Under the pieces are notes generated by a model, which was not told the DNA's origin, searched no databases, and saw only the letters and a list, made by a program, of their open reading frames with translations. A stretch of 64,000 bases of DNA from Variovorax sp. WDL1 (GTDB taxonomy: Bacteria > Pseudomonadota > Gammaproteobacteria > Burkholderiales > Burkholderiaceae_C). Location of the stretch: assembly GCF_001541225.1 (NCBI RefSeq), contig NZ_LMTS01000336.1, positions 1-64,000 of the forward strand. Reading direction: 5' to 3'. The position numbers and the translations under genes are program-made. This document shows, one piece after another, positions 1-8,248 of this stretch (position 1 is its first letter; every line of letters starts with the position of its first letter).

Positions 1-183
1 CCCACAGATCCGACGGCGTCGTTCATTGATCAGCATCTCCTTAAGTCGCATTGCGGGACCGTGAGCGACGAGCAAGAAGACTTTTTGGACGACGCAGCTG
101 CTGCCGGCTGGCTCACCGCGGTCGTCCGTTCCAGCGACGAATTTGTGAAGGTAGTAGAGCAATGGATCCGAGACAGACCCTGA
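1..183 (+). CDS. C-terminal end of a hypothetical protein (cut by window start)
   Basis: The first reading frame is open from base 1 to a TGA at 181-183 and would give the last 60 residues of a protein. The segment is acidic (a D/E-rich patch around residues 24-32) and ends in RDRP. The following gene starts inside it, at 162, in another frame; a 22-base overlap of this kind is typical of translationally coupled genes. No family is recognised. Confidence 0.5.
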   Translation, partial: PTDPTASFIDQHLLKSHCGTVSDEQEDFLDDAAAAGWLTAVVRSSDEFVKVVEQWIRDRP

Positions 184-560
184 TCGATGAGCACGCGCGA
201 CGGCGCATCGGCGAGGCCATGGGAGAGCCAGCAGAAATTGTCTGGCGCGTGATGGACCACGAGGAAACCAATTGCGCGAAGGAGTTCAACCGCAGCAACT
301 CCAGGAACCCTGAGCGGGACTGCAAGGCCTGGATCGCCGAGCGCAACAAGCTGCACCCTGAGCACAAGCCCGGCTACCAGCCGCGTCCCTACGAGGTCTT
401 CCCGAACTATCTCGGCCTGACGAACGCCGGCGCGCGCTTCGTCAACTGGGGCCTCATGCAGCTGGACGAGCCCGGCCGCGAGAACCTCGGCACGCGCATG
501 CTCGGCGGCGAGACCGTCGTGATCGCGCTGGCGGCCATCCTTTTCCCTGAACCGACCTGA
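162..560 (+). CDS. Hypothetical protein, 132 aa
   Basis: The ATG at 162 is chosen because the frame further upstream is Arg-rich and shadows the preceding gene. The protein begins MDPRQTLIDEHARRR and contains a short Cys-bearing, Asn/Arg-rich segment (residues about 36-52) and an aliphatic C-terminus. No signal peptide or known domain is seen. It lies 14 bases upstream of the DNA ligase gene on the same strand, so the two are probably co-transcribed. Function unknown. Confidence 0.55.
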   Translation: MDPRQTLIDEHARRRIGEAMGEPAEIVWRVMDHEETNCAKEFNRSNSRNPERDCKAWIAERNKLHPEHKPGYQPRPYEVFPNYLGLTNAGARFVNWGLMQLDEPGRENLGTRMLGGETVVIALAAILFPEPT

Positions 561-574
561 ACCGCCAACGAATC

Positions 575-1696
575 ATGTCCACCCTCGAACAAGTCCCCGA
601 ATCGAGCTTCCTCTTTTTCACCGGCAACGGATCCGACAAGGTCTACCAGGCGCACCTTCGCCAGAGGGATGCTGGATGGGTCGTCGACTATGGCAACGGT
701 CCGCGCGGCGGGTCGCTGCGAACCGGGACGAAGACCGCTGTCCCCGTCGACTACGCAGTCGCCAAGAAGGCATACGACAAACTCGTGAAGGAGAAGACCC
801 GAGACGGCTACACCACGGACCAGTCTGGCACGCTCTACACGTCGAGCGAACTGGCCGGCAGAAAGAGCGGCGAGCTGCCGCAGCTGCCCACGGCGGTCAC
901 AGACGACCAGGCCGAGCTGCTCTTCAGCGACACGCGCTGGGGTCTGCAGCAGAAGGCCGATGGCGAGAACCGCATCCTCATCGTGGAAGGCACCAAAGTC
1001 CGAGGCACGAACCGACGCGGCCTCTTCGTCGACATCCCTCAGCACTGGACAATCCCGAACGCGGGCGGCCGAACCGTCATCGCGGGCGAGCATGTCGGCG
1101 ATCGCTTCATGGCGTTCGACCTCCTGGAGCTCAGGGGTCAGGACTATCGGGGCCGCCCGTTCCTGAGCCGCTTTCATGACCTCGAACAAATCGCCAGCTC
1201 GGTGCTATGGATGGAAGTGCTCGAGCTCAGCATCGCCACGGAAGACAAGCGCCGCCGCGCAGCCGAGATCCTGGCATCGAATGGGGAGGGGTTCGTCTTC
1301 AAGCGGCTCGACGCCCACTTCGAAGCCGGCCGCAGCGAACACAGCCTGAAATTCAAGTTCACCGAGACAGCGACCTGCCTCGTGCTGCGCCAAAATGCCC
1401 AGCGCTCGGTCGCGGTCGGCCTGCGCGACGACGACGGCACCGTGATCGACATGGGCAACGTCACGATCCCGCCCAATGAGGCCCTGCCCGCCGTCGGCAG
1501 CCTGGTCGAAGTGCGATACCTCTATCGATACAGCGACGGCAAATTCGAGCAGCCGGTCTTCAAGATGGCGCGGCCCGACATGACCGAAGACGCGGCCGTG
1601 CTGGCGCAGGTGACGCGGATCAAGGTGCGCGGAACAGACCCCGTCGAAGCCGAAATCGACCAAGACGAAGAGTTGCGAGAACGCCCACGCGGCTGA
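575..1696 (+). CDS. WGR-domain / ATP-dependent DNA ligase fusion protein
   Basis: The 373-residue protein has an N-terminal WGR-like module (about residues 19-80, with W35, Y39 and the GNGPRG stretch in place of a canonical WGR) followed by an ATP-dependent ligase adenylation domain. Nucleotidyltransferase motif I is KADGENR at 127-133, where Lys127 would carry AMP. Motif III is seen as FMAFDLLEL, motif IV as EGFVFKR and motif V as SLKFKF. The tail fits an OB-fold (VRYLYRYSDG). It would seal nicks in DNA, with the WGR module probably guiding it to nucleic acid. The length fits small accessory ligases of phages and plasmids rather than the chromosomal NAD-dependent enzyme. The family call is firm; the in vivo role is inferred. 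Confidence 0.85.
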   Translation: MSTLEQVPESSFLFFTGNGSDKVYQAHLRQRDAGWVVDYGNGPRGGSLRTGTKTAVPVDYAVAKKAYDKLVKEKTRDGYTTDQSGTLYTSSELAGRKSGELPQLPTAVTDDQAELLFSDTRWGLQQKADGENRILIVEGTKVRGTNRRGLFVDIPQHWTIPNAGGRTVIAGEHVGDRFMAFDLLELRGQDYRGRPFLSRFHDLEQIASSVLWMEVLELSIATEDKRRRAAEILASNGEGFVFKRLDAHFEAGRSEHSLKFKFTETATCLVLRQNAQRSVAVGLRDDDGTVIDMGNVTIPPNEALPAVGSLVEVRYLYRYSDGKFEQPVFKMARPDMTEDAAVLAQVTRIKVRGTDPVEAEIDQDEELRERPRG

Positions 1697-2052
1697 GCTG
1701 TCAAGCCCCCCTTTTCCCCTTGGTCTGTGCAAAGCCTTGTGGATAAAGCCCTGAGCAACCTCTCGGAGCTATGCCTGGCTTGGCCTCCATTGAGGTGCCC
1801 AAAAAAAAGGCAACAAAAGGATTTATTTTTGGCACGCCTGGCCGAGGACGAAGAGTTGGCGAAACGGCCACACGACTGAACGCCCGCTCCCCGGAGGGAT
1901 CCACGTCATGAAGGCGCAGGTGGTTGCCGGCCATCAGCTGCCGGTCGAGGCCCTCTCGAAGGAGCCACCAGCCTCACCAGCTGGGATGTTGACGATCGAG
2001 ATCGATCGTGATTCCATGGCGCCCCGGCCATTCGCCGGCCGCAGGAGGCCCG
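1697..2052 (+). other. Intergenic region with a degenerate copy of the ligase gene 3' end
   Basis: No convincing gene is seen. The block GACGAAGAGTTG at 1664-1675, near the end of the ligase gene, recurs at 1847-1858. In both places a TGA in the same frame follows exactly 30 bases after the block start (1694-1696 and 1877-1879), and the intervening residues are similar (DEELRERPRG versus DEELAKRPHD). This looks like the tail of a deleted paralogue. A short A-rich/T-rich stretch (1800-1830) precedes it. A short open frame from 1908 overlaps the next gene and has no support. Confidence 0.5.
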
Positions 2053-2664
2053 ATGCCCTACTCGCTCCACTTCACCCGTCCGGAAGCCATTCGCTCCGCG
2101 ACCAGCACGACGAGCCTCTGGAACTCCCAGAGCAACGACGCCAAATTTGAGATGGGGCACATCCTGTCGGCGGCGACCGGCCGGCGCTTCGGCAAATACC
2201 ACGAGACGTGCGAGCTCGCGACAGCCGAGGATTGGCCGGTCGTTCAGGAGGTGTTCCGAATGGTGCAGGTCATTCTCGATGCTGCCAACGAACTGCTGAT
2301 GCAGGTCGACGTCATCGACCACGCTGGCATGCACGAAATCAATGTGCTGATCGAGTCCTGCACGCCGGCGCATCCCGAGCGGCGCCGCAACAACACCTTC
2401 AACACCTCGATCCCACGCGCGAACCTGACGGTCGGGCAAGCCTGCGCTGCCCTCCAGGCGGAGGCCGCAAGATCGACGTTGGACATGGATGCGCTCGCGA
2501 GCGAGGTGGTCGGCGCACTCATAACACATGCCGGGTGCTACAGGACCCGTGAGCCGTTCGGCGAGTTCGAGCTGTTCACGCTTGTCGAAGGCGCGACGTA
2601 TGTCTCCAACGCTACGCTCTGGGCTCCGCCCGAAGCGCAAACCGAGCCGCATCGAAGCGGCTAG
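2053..2664 (+). CDS. Hypothetical protein, 203 aa
   Basis: The ATG at 2053 is preceded by a strong ribosome-binding site (AGGAGG, about 2043-2048), which decides the start against the longer frame from 2008. The protein begins MPYSLHFTRPEAIRS. It has several mixed helical segments, a Cys-containing stretch around ESCTPAHPERRR, and no signal peptide or membrane segment. It stands alone between two poorly coding stretches. No family recognised. Confidence 0.65.
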   Translation: MPYSLHFTRPEAIRSATSTTSLWNSQSNDAKFEMGHILSAATGRRFGKYHETCELATAEDWPVVQEVFRMVQVILDAANELLMQVDVIDHAGMHEINVLIESCTPAHPERRRNNTFNTSIPRANLTVGQACAALQAEAARSTLDMDALASEVVGALITHAGCYRTREPFGEFELFTLVEGATYVSNATLWAPPEAQTEPHRSG

Positions 2665-2787
2665 TGCGCAAGGGGAAGGATGCGGAGGAGGACAACTCCG
2701 AGCGCCCCCCAATGGAAGTGAAGCCTCCGGCACCTCTCGGCTGGACGACGTCGCCCCTGAGTGCAATGATGCAGTTCCACCAATCCG

Positions 2788-3294
2788 GTGGCCAACCGCC
2801 CCGAGCTGATATGGACGATCAGAGTTGGAATCGCGCGCTTACCCTTCGGTCGCGTCTCGGCGATCGCATCGCCACGTCGGCCCACCCTCAAGAGTTGGGT
2901 TGTCGGTTTGGATGACGTCGTCCGCGCGGCGCTCGAATTCAACAAGGACGGTTCGTCAGAATCCTTGGACAACGTGCTGTTCGCCATGCGAGCCGACCTG
3001 ATGGGCGATCTGCAAGCGGAACGACTGAGAGTGCTCAGGCCCAGCAAGGAGCTTTTCACTGCCCGCCCGGCCGCCGGCCCGCCACCTGGCCCGTTTCGAC
3101 GCGCGCGGCCGGAAGGGCAATTGCTCACTGGCCGCGAGCGGAACTGCTATTCGACTTTCCCCGCGAGCCTTTGCATCAGCCTCCGCATCTCCAGCAACCC
3201 GGCCTCCTCCTCGAGCCCGTCATCGGCCACTTCGCCGCCTATCCAGCTGCGCTCGAAGATGACCTTGATCCAATCCTCACCAAACGCCTTGTAA
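2788..3294 (+). CDS. Doubtful hypothetical CDS in the 2665-3146 gap
   Basis: The 480 bases between 2664 and 3147 have no clear gene. The best candidate opens with GTG at 2788. Only its middle (residues about 42-90, from LDDVVRAALEF to RPSKELF) looks like protein, and its 3' third runs antisense through the end of the convergent gene at 3147-3626. No ribosome-binding site is visible. It may be a gene eroded by frameshift. Opposing frames across the same stretch are Arg/Ser-rich and look non-coding. Confidence 0.2.
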   Translation: MANRPELIWTIRVGIARLPFGRVSAIASPRRPTLKSWVVGLDDVVRAALEFNKDGSSESLDNVLFAMRADLMGDLQAERLRVLRPSKELFTARPAAGPPPGPFRRARPEGQLLTGRERNCYSTFPASLCISLRISSNPASSSSPSSATSPPIQLRSKMTLIQSSPNAL

Positions 3295-3626
3295 AGCGGC
3301 AGCCTGCGCAACATCGGATGCGCCAGCACCGTGCTCACGAACTCGCGAGGGCGCTGGCGCAGGAACGGTCGCACCGTGAGCTGGCGCGGCAGAGGGACAC
3401 CAGCGGGATGCGAGACCCCCGTCGATAGGTCAGTTCGCAGAGTCTTGGCGATCAGGTGACCGAACTCGGGAAACGGGCACACTGGCTTTGCCTCGAAGTT
3501 GAACGACAAATAGGCGAGGTTCCATGCCTCCAGGTCGTGCTTGAGAGCTGGAAGCGTGCTGGGCCCGCGGAACTCACCGTCGACGATCCGCCCGTATTCC
3601 TCAATCGGCCTTGCTGAATATCTCAC
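3147..3626 (-). CDS. Hypothetical protein, 159 aa, partner of XRE regulator
   Basis: This begins with GTG (3626-3624), with a GAGG element a short distance upstream. It lies 48 bases downstream of the XRE-family gene on the same strand, so the two form a likely two-gene operon. The protein carries two clusters of aromatic and Pro residues (AYLSFNFEAKPVCPFPEF) and an acidic-to-basic C-terminus (GLEEEAGLLEMRRLMQRL). The pairing of an XRE regulator with a small unknown protein resembles toxin-antitoxin or small regulatory pairs, but no toxin family is recognised. Confidence 0.6.
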   Translation of the reverse strand: MRYSARPIEEYGRIVDGEFRGPSTLPALKHDLEAWNLAYLSFNFEAKPVCPFPEFGHLIAKTLRTDLSTGVSHPAGVPLPRQLTVRPFLRQRPREFVSTVLAHPMLRRLPLYKAFGEDWIKVIFERSWIGGEVADDGLEEEAGLLEMRRLMQRLAGKVE

Positions 3627-3674
3627 TGGGACGCCTCACTCATGGGGGTCGAGGCTACCAGTTCGCCCCTGGCC

Positions 3675-4055
3675 TCAGGCTTGCTCGAGTTCGCCGTCGG
3701 CTTTTTGGGCACGAGCATTCCGGCGAGTGATCGACGGAACGGGTTTCGGAAGGCCCTCCTTCCTGTAAACGTCCGTGCCGTGTAGGGCTTCGTAGAGGAA
3801 CGGCTCTGTGTAGTACAGGTAGGTCTTTGCCATCTCGGCGGGCCGCACGCGGATGGAGAGCGACCAACGCTCGAGCTCGCCGGGCGGCAGGCTCGATACG
3901 CCTCGCTCGATCTGGGAGACCGTTGTGCTGTAGGCATAGTCGAGCAGATCGGCAAGGTCGAGCTGCGTCATTCCTGCTTCCTCGCGCTTGGCTTTGAGCC
4001 AGGCACCAAAGCGCTTGCGTAAGGTCTTAGTGGTGTGCGAAACGGGTACTGTCAT
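3675..4055 (-). CDS. XRE-family helix-turn-helix transcriptional regulator
   Basis: The 126-residue protein has a classic cro/C1-type HTH near the N-terminus: LRKRFGAWLKAKREEAGMTQ, followed by LADLLDYAYSTTVSQIERG (about residues 11-50). The QLDLADLLDY...VSQIERG pattern gives the two DNA-contacting helices. The start at 4055 (MTVPVSHTT) is preferred over 4097 because the upstream extension is not HTH-like. It is divergent from the gene at 4292, so the 4056-4291 interval is the likely shared regulatory region. It probably autoregulates its own operon, which includes the 159-residue gene downstream. Confidence 0.85.
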   Translation of the reverse strand: MTVPVSHTTKTLRKRFGAWLKAKREEAGMTQLDLADLLDYAYSTTVSQIERGVSSLPPGELERWSLSIRVRPAEMAKTYLYYTEPFLYEALHGTDVYRKEGLPKPVPSITRRNARAQKADGELEQA

Positions 4056-4291
4056 CGTTCCCAATTTTTTCAGGAGTGGTCCCTGCAGACCAGTCACAAG
4101 ATCACAGCTGCAAGCCCCGAAGCCCGTCCTTGTTGCGTCAGAGAAACAGTTCCGGGGCTCAGTGCTTTTTGAGCGTACAGAGCGAAGCGCGCAGAAGCGA
4201 TCCCACGAAGTCCCGTTATTCCGCTACGATGGCTTTCTACAAACGAGAGAGTCGTCAAAACGCTCGAGTTCGCCCGCACGAAACACCTCCC

Positions 4292-4735
4292 ATGACCCCA
4301 ACCAGCCTCGACCTCTTCAGCGAGCCAGAATACACCGGCACGCCAGCCGTCAACACCGGCGTACCTAATTCGATCACAGCTACCAGCACGGGCATGCCTC
4401 CCGAATGGGGACCGTACGCCCTTGACATGGTCTTTGCGGACCGGAAGCAGTACCGAAAGGCCCGACTGACCCCCGCGTCCTCCGCCGAGCTCGTGCGCGC
4501 GCTCTGGACGTACGCGCTCGCACGCCATGAAGCATTGTTGGCCCGGCGCTCAGCCGACAGCGGCGCCCTGTTGGGGAACCGCGCCCACGAAGACAGGCTG
4601 AACGAGGCAATGCGCGTCATCGAAAGCCACTGCATCAAGGGATGCGACGTTCCGCATGCCCGCGAGTTCGGCCCCCAATTCGACCTTCGGCACCTTGCCG
4701 GCACCTCGCCCTTCCCTATCGCGGAGGCGAACTGA
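4292..4735 (+). CDS. Hypothetical protein, 147 aa
   Basis: The stop codon overlaps the start of the phosphatase gene (TGATG at 4733-4737), indicating translational coupling. The start is uncertain: ATG at 4292 (MTPTSLDLFSEPEY) or 4229 (MAFYKRES); neither has a strong ribosome-binding site. The C-terminal half is helical (SAELVRALWTYALARHEALL). Two Cys residues occur around HCIKGCD. Function unknown; the overlap suggests it is made together with the phosphatase. Confidence 0.6.
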   Translation: MTPTSLDLFSEPEYTGTPAVNTGVPNSITATSTGMPPEWGPYALDMVFADRKQYRKARLTPASSAELVRALWTYALARHEALLARRSADSGALLGNRAHEDRLNEAMRVIESHCIKGCDVPHAREFGPQFDLRHLAGTSPFPIAEAN

Positions 4736-5625
4736 TGGAGCGCTTCACACGCTCTCAGCTGGCCCACCTACGAGACGAACTGACTGAGATCGCCGCTGCA
4801 TCGCCGCGCTTCATCCGTCAAGATTGCAACGTAATAGGGCGCGACTTCGTGATCGGAGACACACATGGTGCCTTCGATCAGGTTTGGAATGCCATGCGGC
4901 TCGCCGGATTCGATCGCGCCCGGGATCGACTCTTCAGCGTCGGAGACCTGGTCGACCGCGGGGAGGGCTCCCACCGCGCCGGGCGCTTCCTCGCGCAGCC
5001 GTATGTCTTTGCCGTCCGAGGCAACCACGAGGCCGACCTGATCGACCTCCACATGGATAACGACGATCCGGACGAGGCGCTCGAAGTCCTTGCGCGCATC
5101 AACTTCAATGGCATGGGCTGGATCGCCAAGCTCACAGCGAAGGAGCGGGGCGAGCTGCTCAAGCGATTCGCCGCCCTCCCCTATGCGATGGAAGTCCGAA
5201 GTCCACGCGGCACCGTCGGCGTGCTGCACGGCGAGGTCCCCCGCGGCATGGACTGGGAGGATTTCGTCGCGGGCCTGGAGGAAGGCGATGCCGACGTGCT
5301 GGAATCATGTCTGCGCGGCCGCAAGCGCCTGAAGCACGGCGACACGCGTGGCGTACCCGGCATCGGCCGCATCTTCGCAGGCCACACGCCCCAGTTTGGC
5401 GGCGCCGCGCGCCTGGGGAACTGTTTCGCGATTGATACGGGCGCAGTTTTCGCCGAGATCTCGGATCGACCAGGCGCATCGCTCACGATCGCAAACATCG
5501 CCTTCCAAACCAGCGAACTGGCGCGGCCTCGCGAGGAAGGCATCGTCCGTCTGCACCACCAGGTTACTGCCGCGCCGTTCGGGCCCTATGCGGAACCCGA
5601 GCAGGCGTCCGCGCCGCGTGCGTAG
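4735..5625 (+). CDS. PPP-family metallophosphatase (lambda-type Ser/Thr phosphatase-like)
   Basis: The 296-residue protein shows the ordered calcineurin-like phosphoesterase motifs: GDTHG (41-45), GDLVDRG (70-76) and RGNHE (95-99). Later His residues lie in VLHGEVPRG and in GHTPQFGG. These are the ligands of a dinuclear metal site. By family it hydrolyses phosphomonoesters, as in the bacteriophage lambda phosphatase and bacterial PrpA/B proteins; the substrate cannot be told from sequence. The start at 4735 follows a GGAGG element and overlaps the previous stop codon. There is no signal peptide, so it should be cytoplasmic. Confidence 0.85.
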   Translation: MERFTRSQLAHLRDELTEIAAASPRFIRQDCNVIGRDFVIGDTHGAFDQVWNAMRLAGFDRARDRLFSVGDLVDRGEGSHRAGRFLAQPYVFAVRGNHEADLIDLHMDNDDPDEALEVLARINFNGMGWIAKLTAKERGELLKRFAALPYAMEVRSPRGTVGVLHGEVPRGMDWEDFVAGLEEGDADVLESCLRGRKRLKHGDTRGVPGIGRIFAGHTPQFGGAARLGNCFAIDTGAVFAEISDRPGASLTIANIAFQTSELARPREEGIVRLHHQVTAAPFGPYAEPEQASAPRA

Positions 5626-5868
5626 GGCGTTCGCACGCAAATCTTTGAGGCGGTCTGGCCTCTCGCAAAGCTGACGGGGACGCTGATCTGCGACGCCCCG
5701 GCAACACAAGCTGCGGATTCGGCTGAGAAGTTAGTACCAAGGAAATAAGCCTTGAGCGACGAGGCGGAACAACCCGACGCTTTGAGCAATTTTTATTTGC
5801 GACTTGCACTTACGCGAATTAACTCCGCACGGATACTATGAATCGTCATTAATTTCTTCGACGATATC

Positions 5869-7098
5869 ATGCAGAAAAAGGTTCTCACTCCCATCGTGCT
5901 GGCTCTGGCGGCTCTCACCCTGGTCGCCTGCGGCGGCGGTGGCGGTGGCGGCGGTGGCAGCTTTGCACTCCCGGTTGCTGGGACTGGCACCGCACCGAGC
6001 TCGGACGCAGCAGCGCCGGTCGCGCCGGCAGCGCCTGCCGCACCGACCGACACGGCGGGGGGCGGCACCGGTAATACTGGCAACACTGGGGGCAACGGCG
6101 GCAACACCGGCGTGGTCCCTACCCTGCCGAGCAGCGGCGACTCGACGCTCGTGACGAGCATCAACGCGGCCACTTACGCGGACAGCTCGGAAGAGCTCGC
6201 GGCATTCACGCGGCTCAACGCCGAGCGCCTGAAGTGCGGCTTTGGTCTCCTACAGCAGAACCAGCAGCTCGACGTAGCTGCCGCAGGACATGCGAACTAC
6301 CTGCTGCGCAACAACATGGCCGGTCACTTCCAGAATCCTGCGGACTCCTTCTTCACGGGCAACAACGCGCTTGACCGTGCTCTGGCCGCCGGTTACTCGC
6401 CGAAATTGGTTCTCGACGACAACTCGGACGTGACGGGCACCGGGGCAAACCTGATCACCGGCCGCGGCATCGAATCCGTTCGCAGCCTGCTGAGCGCGCC
6501 ATACCATGCGCTGAGCCTGCTGAGCTCCGAGCTCGACATCGGCATCTCGATCATGAGCAGCGACACGACCGGAACCACCGGCACCCATGGCCCGCGCTCT
6601 ATCTCCCAGTTCAACCTTGCCCTGGCGCAGGGCGCCTTCTCGCAGAAGCCGAACAGCGCCGCCGTGCAGACCTATCCATGCGATGGCACTGTGGGCACCG
6701 CGCATACCCTTCGCAACGAGAGCCCGAACCCGATTCCCGGTCGTGATCTGAACGTCAACCCGATCGGCCAGCCGATCATCGTCGTGGTCCGCCCCGGCCA
6801 AGGCATCGCGATCTCGAGCGCCACAATGAAGGAAAAGGCCAGCGGAGCGATCGTGACCCTCCGACCTGTCATGACGAAGGCAAACGACGCCAATGGCATG
6901 CTGAATCCCAGCCAGGCTGTCCTGATGCCCGACGCACCGCTGACCCCGAACACGGAATACGAGGTGAGCATCGCCGGCACAAACACCACGCTGACCTTCG
7001 ACGGCACGAACTGGAACAGCACGGGCACGAATCCGGCGATCACCGACAACGCCACTGGCGCGTTCAACAAGACGTTCTCGTTCACGACCGGCAGCTAA
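5869..7098 (+). CDS. Secreted CAP-domain lipoprotein
   Basis: The 409-residue protein starts with a lipoprotein signal (MQKKVLTPIVLALAALTLVAC, lipobox LVAC). A run of about 10 Gly residues and an Ala/Pro/Gly-rich linker to residue about 85 tether it to the membrane. Residues about 100-270 match a CAP/SCP domain: LNAERLKCGF, AAGHANYLLRNN, GHFQ and a DIGI segment with a later GPRS stretch. The C-terminal part (residues about 290-405) looks like a beta-rich Ig-like domain. CAP proteins are extracytoplasmic; the bacterial ones are mostly uncharacterised. The gene ends just upstream of a strong terminator at 7130-7174 and is probably monocistronic. Confidence 0.8.
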   Translation: MQKKVLTPIVLALAALTLVACGGGGGGGGGSFALPVAGTGTAPSSDAAAPVAPAAPAAPTDTAGGGTGNTGNTGGNGGNTGVVPTLPSSGDSTLVTSINAATYADSSEELAAFTRLNAERLKCGFGLLQQNQQLDVAAAGHANYLLRNNMAGHFQNPADSFFTGNNALDRALAAGYSPKLVLDDNSDVTGTGANLITGRGIESVRSLLSAPYHALSLLSSELDIGISIMSSDTTGTTGTHGPRSISQFNLALAQGAFSQKPNSAAVQTYPCDGTVGTAHTLRNESPNPIPGRDLNVNPIGQPIIVVVRPGQGIAISSATMKEKASGAIVTLRPVMTKANDANGMLNPSQAVLMPDAPLTPNTEYEVSIAGTNTTLTFDGTNWNSTGTNPAITDNATGAFNKTFSFTTGS

Positions 7099-7129
7099 GC
7101 GCACCCGCCAGTCACCCATTGAACAGCAG

Positions 7130-7174
7130 CGCCACCTGCGGGCGGGTCGAGTACCCTCCCGCAGGTGGCGTTTT
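7130..7174 (+). terminator. Strong rho-independent terminator
   Basis: A perfect 13-base inverted repeat (CGCCACCTGCGGG at 7130-7142, CCCGCAGGTGGCG at 7158-7170) with a 15-base loop is followed directly by TTTT at 7171-7174. It lies 32 bases after the CAP lipoprotein stop codon and should end that transcript. Confidence 0.9.
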
Positions 7175-7175
7175 C

Positions 7176-7565
7176 ACTGGATGGCCTTCGGAAGGTCTGG
7201 CCGCCAAGGCGATCCACCTGGGCGCAAAGGGACACATTCAGACTGACGCTCGCCGAGCGCAGTTCCTGGAGGCGAGTCGGGCGCTTGCTGCGGGGCGCAC
7301 CCATCTCACGGCGGCGCTGGCTGAGCAGCTCAACGATGCCAGCGGCAAGCAGGAGGTGAAGGCACCGCATGAGATGCTCTCGGATCGCGAGTTCCAGGTC
7401 TTCATGAAACTTGCCCAAGGTAGCAACACCCTCGAAGTCGCGAAAGCCCTGGGTGTGAGCGCAAAGACGGTGTCGACCTACCGGCTACGTATGATGGAGA
7501 AGATGGGCATGACCAGCAACAGCGAGCTCACCTACTACGCGATGAAGATCGGACTCATCGCGTGA
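7176..7565 (+). pseudogene. 5'-truncated LuxR/NarL-type response regulator
   Basis: The open frame keeps the end of a receiver domain (AKAIHLGAKGHIQTDA, equivalent to the A-(I/L)-(K/A)-AGA-x-G-(Y/F) strand region), a linker (AAGRTHLTAALAEQL), and a complete C-terminal LuxR-type HTH (LSDREFQVFMKLAQG, VAKALGVSAKTVSTYR). The phospho-acceptor Asp and the first four-fifths of the receiver are missing. The only ATG in frame upstream (7119) lies before the terminator hairpin, so it is an unlikely start. An internal ATG at 7377, after GGAGG, could still yield a bare HTH protein. It is probably a deletion remnant whose 5' part was replaced by the CAP gene and its terminator. Confidence 0.65.
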
Positions 7566-7625
7566 GCCTCTATCGATGAGGTGGTTCGGCCTAGCCCTGC
7601 CGGTTCATGGGGCTGGACCCGTGAA

Positions 7626-8171
7626 TCAGTAGGGCGCCCCGCCGGCAATCAGGTTCCAGCACGGGCCATCGGACATGTACGCCGGAACGCCCATTGCGGC
7701 CTGCTGGGTCTGGCAAACGTTGTGCTGGACCTGACGGGTGTATTCCCAGGCCGTACGCGCGTTGCCCTTCAGATCCTGCTGCACGGCAGTCGTGTAGCTG
7801 TTGGCAGTGGCCAGCACCCAATCGCCGTGTTGGTAGGCAATGTCCGCAGCGCTGGCGGCATAGTTCGCCGTGTTCTGAGCACTGGCGCCCACAGCCACCG
7901 CATAGTTCGCCGTCTCCTGGGCAGAGGCGCCCACACTCACCGCGTACGTTGCCGTGTTGTTGGCGACGCTCGCGGTCCACTGGGCGTTGTTGATGCCGTT
8001 GTTCAGGTTCGCAACGACCTGGTTGATCGGGGCAGCAGTCACTTGCCTGCCCGCAGTCGAGTTCGCAACTTGGAAGCTCTGCGCCGCCGCGGGGACGGCC
8101 GAGAAAGCAATGGCACCCGCAGCAAGAAGCTGGAGCGATCGAGAAACAACGCGCAACTTGAGAATTTCCAT
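7626..8171 (-). CDS. Secreted Ala-rich repeat protein, 181 aa
   Basis: The start at 8171 gives a clear Sec signal peptide (MEILKLRVVSRSLQLL... ending AVPAAAQ, residues 1-31). The middle carries about three 14-residue repeats of the type TANYAVxVGASAQ. The C-terminus has two Cys residues (HNVCQTQ and GPCWNL) that could form a disulfide. An AGGTAGAG element sits just upstream of the ATG. The protein would be periplasmic or secreted. The repeats are predicted helical and Ala-rich, rather than a known adhesin fold. Function unknown. Confidence 0.7.
   Translation of the reverse strand: MEILKLRVVSRSLQLLAAGAIAFSAVPAAAQSFQVANSTAGRQVTAAPINQVVANLNNGINNAQWTASVANNTATYAVSVGASAQETANYAVAVGASAQNTANYAASAADIAYQHGDWVLATANSYTTAVQQDLKGNARTAWEYTRQVQHNVCQTQQAAMGVPAYMSDGPCWNLIAGGAPY
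7858..7983 (-). repeat. 42-base coding tandem repeat (about 3 copies)
   Basis: Within the secreted Ala-rich protein gene, related 42-base units begin at about 7858, 7900 and 7942; in the first two the unit starts GCATAGTTCGCC. They encode 14-residue repeats (T-A-x-Y-A-V-x-V-G-A-S-A-Q-x). The units are imperfect, so copy-number change would need recombination rather than simple slippage. Confidence 0.7.
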
Positions 8172-8248
8172 TTCTCTACCTATTTGTGTCTCAGAACAGC
8201 ATCGCAATTCATTGACAATAATCCGTTTGTGACTTACGACGTGCACGG

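Noticed and set aside
1908..2150. Short plus-strand open frame starting MKAQVVAGHQLP
   Set aside because: It overlaps the 5' end of the gene at 2053, which has a better ribosome-binding site, and has no recognisable features.
2661..3128. Minus-strand open frame in the poorly coding gap
   Set aside because: Ser/Arg-rich translation, no ribosome-binding site, no domain; the plus-strand candidate is weak too, so the gap is left mostly unassigned.
5930..5965. GGC/GGT repeat in the CAP lipoprotein gene as a phase-variation tract
   Set aside because: The run is interrupted by base changes and encodes a flexible Gly linker right after the lipobox, a common tether.
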